Assembly: GCA_036497285.1 (NCBI GenBank)
Contig: DASXJR010000062.1
Span: 1-64,000 of the forward strand
Reading direction: 5' to 3'
From: RYN-133 sp036497285
GTDB taxonomy: Bacteria > Actinomycetota > Actinomycetes > Mycobacteriales > Jatrophihabitantaceae
Length of the DNA: 64,000 bases
This document shows, one piece after another, positions 62,890 through 64,000 of this stretch. Under the pieces are notes generated by a model. That model saw nothing but the letters and a program-made list of their open reading frames with translations. It did not search any database and was not told the origin of the DNA. Made by a program: the position numbers and the translations under genes. Position 1 is the stretch's first letter. Each line of letters begins with the position of its first letter.

Positions 62890-64000
62890 GCTGGGCTCCC
62901 CGGGCCAGCGCCGCGGTGATCTGCGGACGGGGGTCGCCCACCTGGGCCGAGGCGTACTTCTCGAGCGCGTCGCGGGCCTCGTCGGTGAGAGCGTGCGGCA
63001 CATCGACCTCGACGGTCACGAGCAGATCGCCCGTGCGCGACTTCGTGGCCACTCCGCGCTTGCGCACCCGCAACGTTCGTCCGGACGGAGTCCCCGGCGC
63101 CACCTTCAGCGACACCGCGCCCTCGAGCGTCGGCACGCGCAGGGTCGTGCCGAGCGTCGCCTCGGCGAATGAGATCGGCACCGTCAGGGTCAGGTCGTCA
63201 CCGTTGCGGCCGAACAGCGCGTGCGGGCGCACCCGCACCGTCACGAACAGGTCGCCGGCCGGCCCGCCGCGGATGCCGGGCGATCCCTTGCCCGCGATCC
63301 GCAACTTGGCGCCGTCCTTGACGCCCGCAGGCACCCGCACTGTGATGGTGCGGGTCTGCACGGTCTGTCCGCTGCCGTGGCACTCCGGGCAGGGGTCCTC
63401 GACGACCTGGCCGGTGCCGCGGCACTCGCGACAGGGCTCGCTGAACCCGAAACCGCCCTGGTTCACTATGGTCATTCCGCTGCCGCCGCAGTTCGGGCAG
63501 GTGTGCAGGCCCGTGCCGGGACGGGCGCCGCTGCCGTGGCAGGTATGACAGGTCCCCGCGCTGGACAGGTGCAACGGCAGGGTCGCGCCGCGGACGGCTT
63601 CCTCGAATTCGAGGGTCACCTCCGCGGACGCATCCTGACCCTTGACCGGGCCGGCCGCGGACGACCGGCGGCTGCCGGCTCCGCCCGGCGCACCGCCGCC
63701 GAACAGGTCGGAGAACAGATCCCCGAGCCCGCCGCCCCCGCTGCGCGCGCCGAACAGGTCGGACATGTCGAAGCGGGTCGCACCACCGTTGGCGTCCGAG
63801 CCGGCGTACGCGCCGCCGGGACGGAAACCGCCGAAGCCGCTGCCGAACAGCGAGCGGGCCTCGTCGTACTCCTGGCGCTTGGTGCTGTCGGACAGCACGT
63901 CATAGGCCTCGGACACTTCCTTGAATCGTGCCTCGGCCTCGGCGTTGCCCGGGTTCTTGTCCGGGTGCAGGTCGCGGGCCAGCTTGCGGTAGGCCCGCTT
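62876..64000 (-). CDS. dnaJ: Chaperone DnaJ (partial, N-terminus beyond the window)
   Basis: The 374 visible codons include the J-domain end with its HPD motif (LARDLHPDKNPGN) and a Gly/Phe region (FGSGFGGFRPGG). The zinc-finger domain has four CxxCxGxG-type repeats (CHTCHGSGARPG, CPNCGGSG, CRECRGTG, CPECHGSG), followed by the C-terminal substrate domains (PSGRTLRVRKRGVATKSRTGD). It stimulates DnaK. Only the first about 30 residues are missing. It is the usual partner upstream of hspR. It overlaps hspR by 14 bp. Confidence 0.97.
   Translation of the reverse strand, partial: KRAYRKLARDLHPDKNPGNAEAEARFKEVSEAYDVLSDSTKRQEYDEARSLFGSGFGGFRPGGAYAGSDANGGATRFDMSDLFGARSGGGGLGDLFSDLFGGGAPGGAGSRRSSAAGPVKGQDASAEVTLEFEEAVRGATLPLHLSSAGTCHTCHGSGARPGTGLHTCPNCGGSGMTIVNQGGFGFSEPCRECRGTGQVVEDPCPECHGSGQTVQTRTITVRVPAGVKDGAKLRIAGKGSPGIRGGPAGDLFVTVRVRPHALFGRNGDDLTLTVPISFAEATLGTTLRVPTLEGAVSLKVAPGTPSGRTLRVRKRGVATKSRTGDLLVTVEVDVPHALTDEARDALEKYASAQVGDPRPQITAALARGAQHAQA

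Overview
The window is high-GC DNA (roughly 70%) with dense, short-spaced genes and many GTG starts. It holds HspR with a HAIR site, a WhiG/FliA-type sigma factor, an RNase J and a single-chain serine dehydratase. The order of conserved genes (purA, a DUF3151 protein, fbaA, DedA, a TrmH-type methylase, pyrE, clpB, hspR-dnaJ) matches the corresponding block of Mycobacterium. This points to an actinobacterium (Actinomycetota). The many genes without mycobacterial counterparts and the flagellar remnants suggest a soil or plant-associated, Frankia/Jatrophihabitans-like lineage; that placement is inference.

Layout. 1-5.75 kb: phosphate starvation locus on the minus strand (pstS, pstC, pstA, pstB, a phoU-pstB chimera, phoU, start of a Ppx/GppA phosphatase), headed by a three-unit PHO box. 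5.8-20.8 kb: accessory metabolism and envelope genes (GMC oxidoreductase, surface protein, HMG-CoA lyase, two large membrane proteins including a GT39-like transferase, stress protein, AhpD-like protein, fatty acid desaturase, second methionine aminopeptidase with a truncated TrmO, GH6 glycosidase, P-loop kinase). 20.9-30.9 kb: tRNA-Arg(ACG) and tRNA-Ser(GCT), MprF-like protein, TetR/MFS efflux pair, a nuclease-like pseudogene, sdaA, GNAT, ohr, siderophore-interacting protein. 31-40.7 kb: housekeeping purB, purD, purA and fbaA with two tandem propeller proteins and a nitroreductase. 40.9-43 kb: flagellar remnant (flgN, a 98-residue FlgL stub, FliA/WhiG-type sigma). 43-54 kb: epimerase, DedA, rnj, map, exo/endonuclease-phosphatase, AAA ATPase, TrmH methylase, pyrE, SDR and Tyr/Pro-rich membrane proteins. 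54-64 kb: clpB, LolD/MacB-like ABC plus FtsX permease with a divergent CGNR regulator, hspR and dnaJ.

How genes work together. PhoP probably drives pst from the PHO box, with an intercistronic hairpin favouring pstS. HspR probably represses clpB through the HAIR site between clpB and the ABC gene. The CGNR regulator probably controls the ABC/FtsX exporter through an operator overlapping the permease start. The TetR regulator probably controls the divergent MFS pump.

The most unusual content is: (1) three unrelated families of intergenic inverted repeats, three copies each, two of them built from two direct plus two inverted half-sites; (2) an in-frame PhoU N-half/PstB C-half chimera inside the pst operon; (3) a nuclease-fold gene, bracketed by two repeat elements, broken by an exact 43-bp tandem duplication; (4) a collapsed flagellar locus; (5) a TrmH gene whose start region lies inside a repeat element. 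Several genes also carry a TANNNT box 6-8 nt before the start codon, as expected for leaderless mRNAs.
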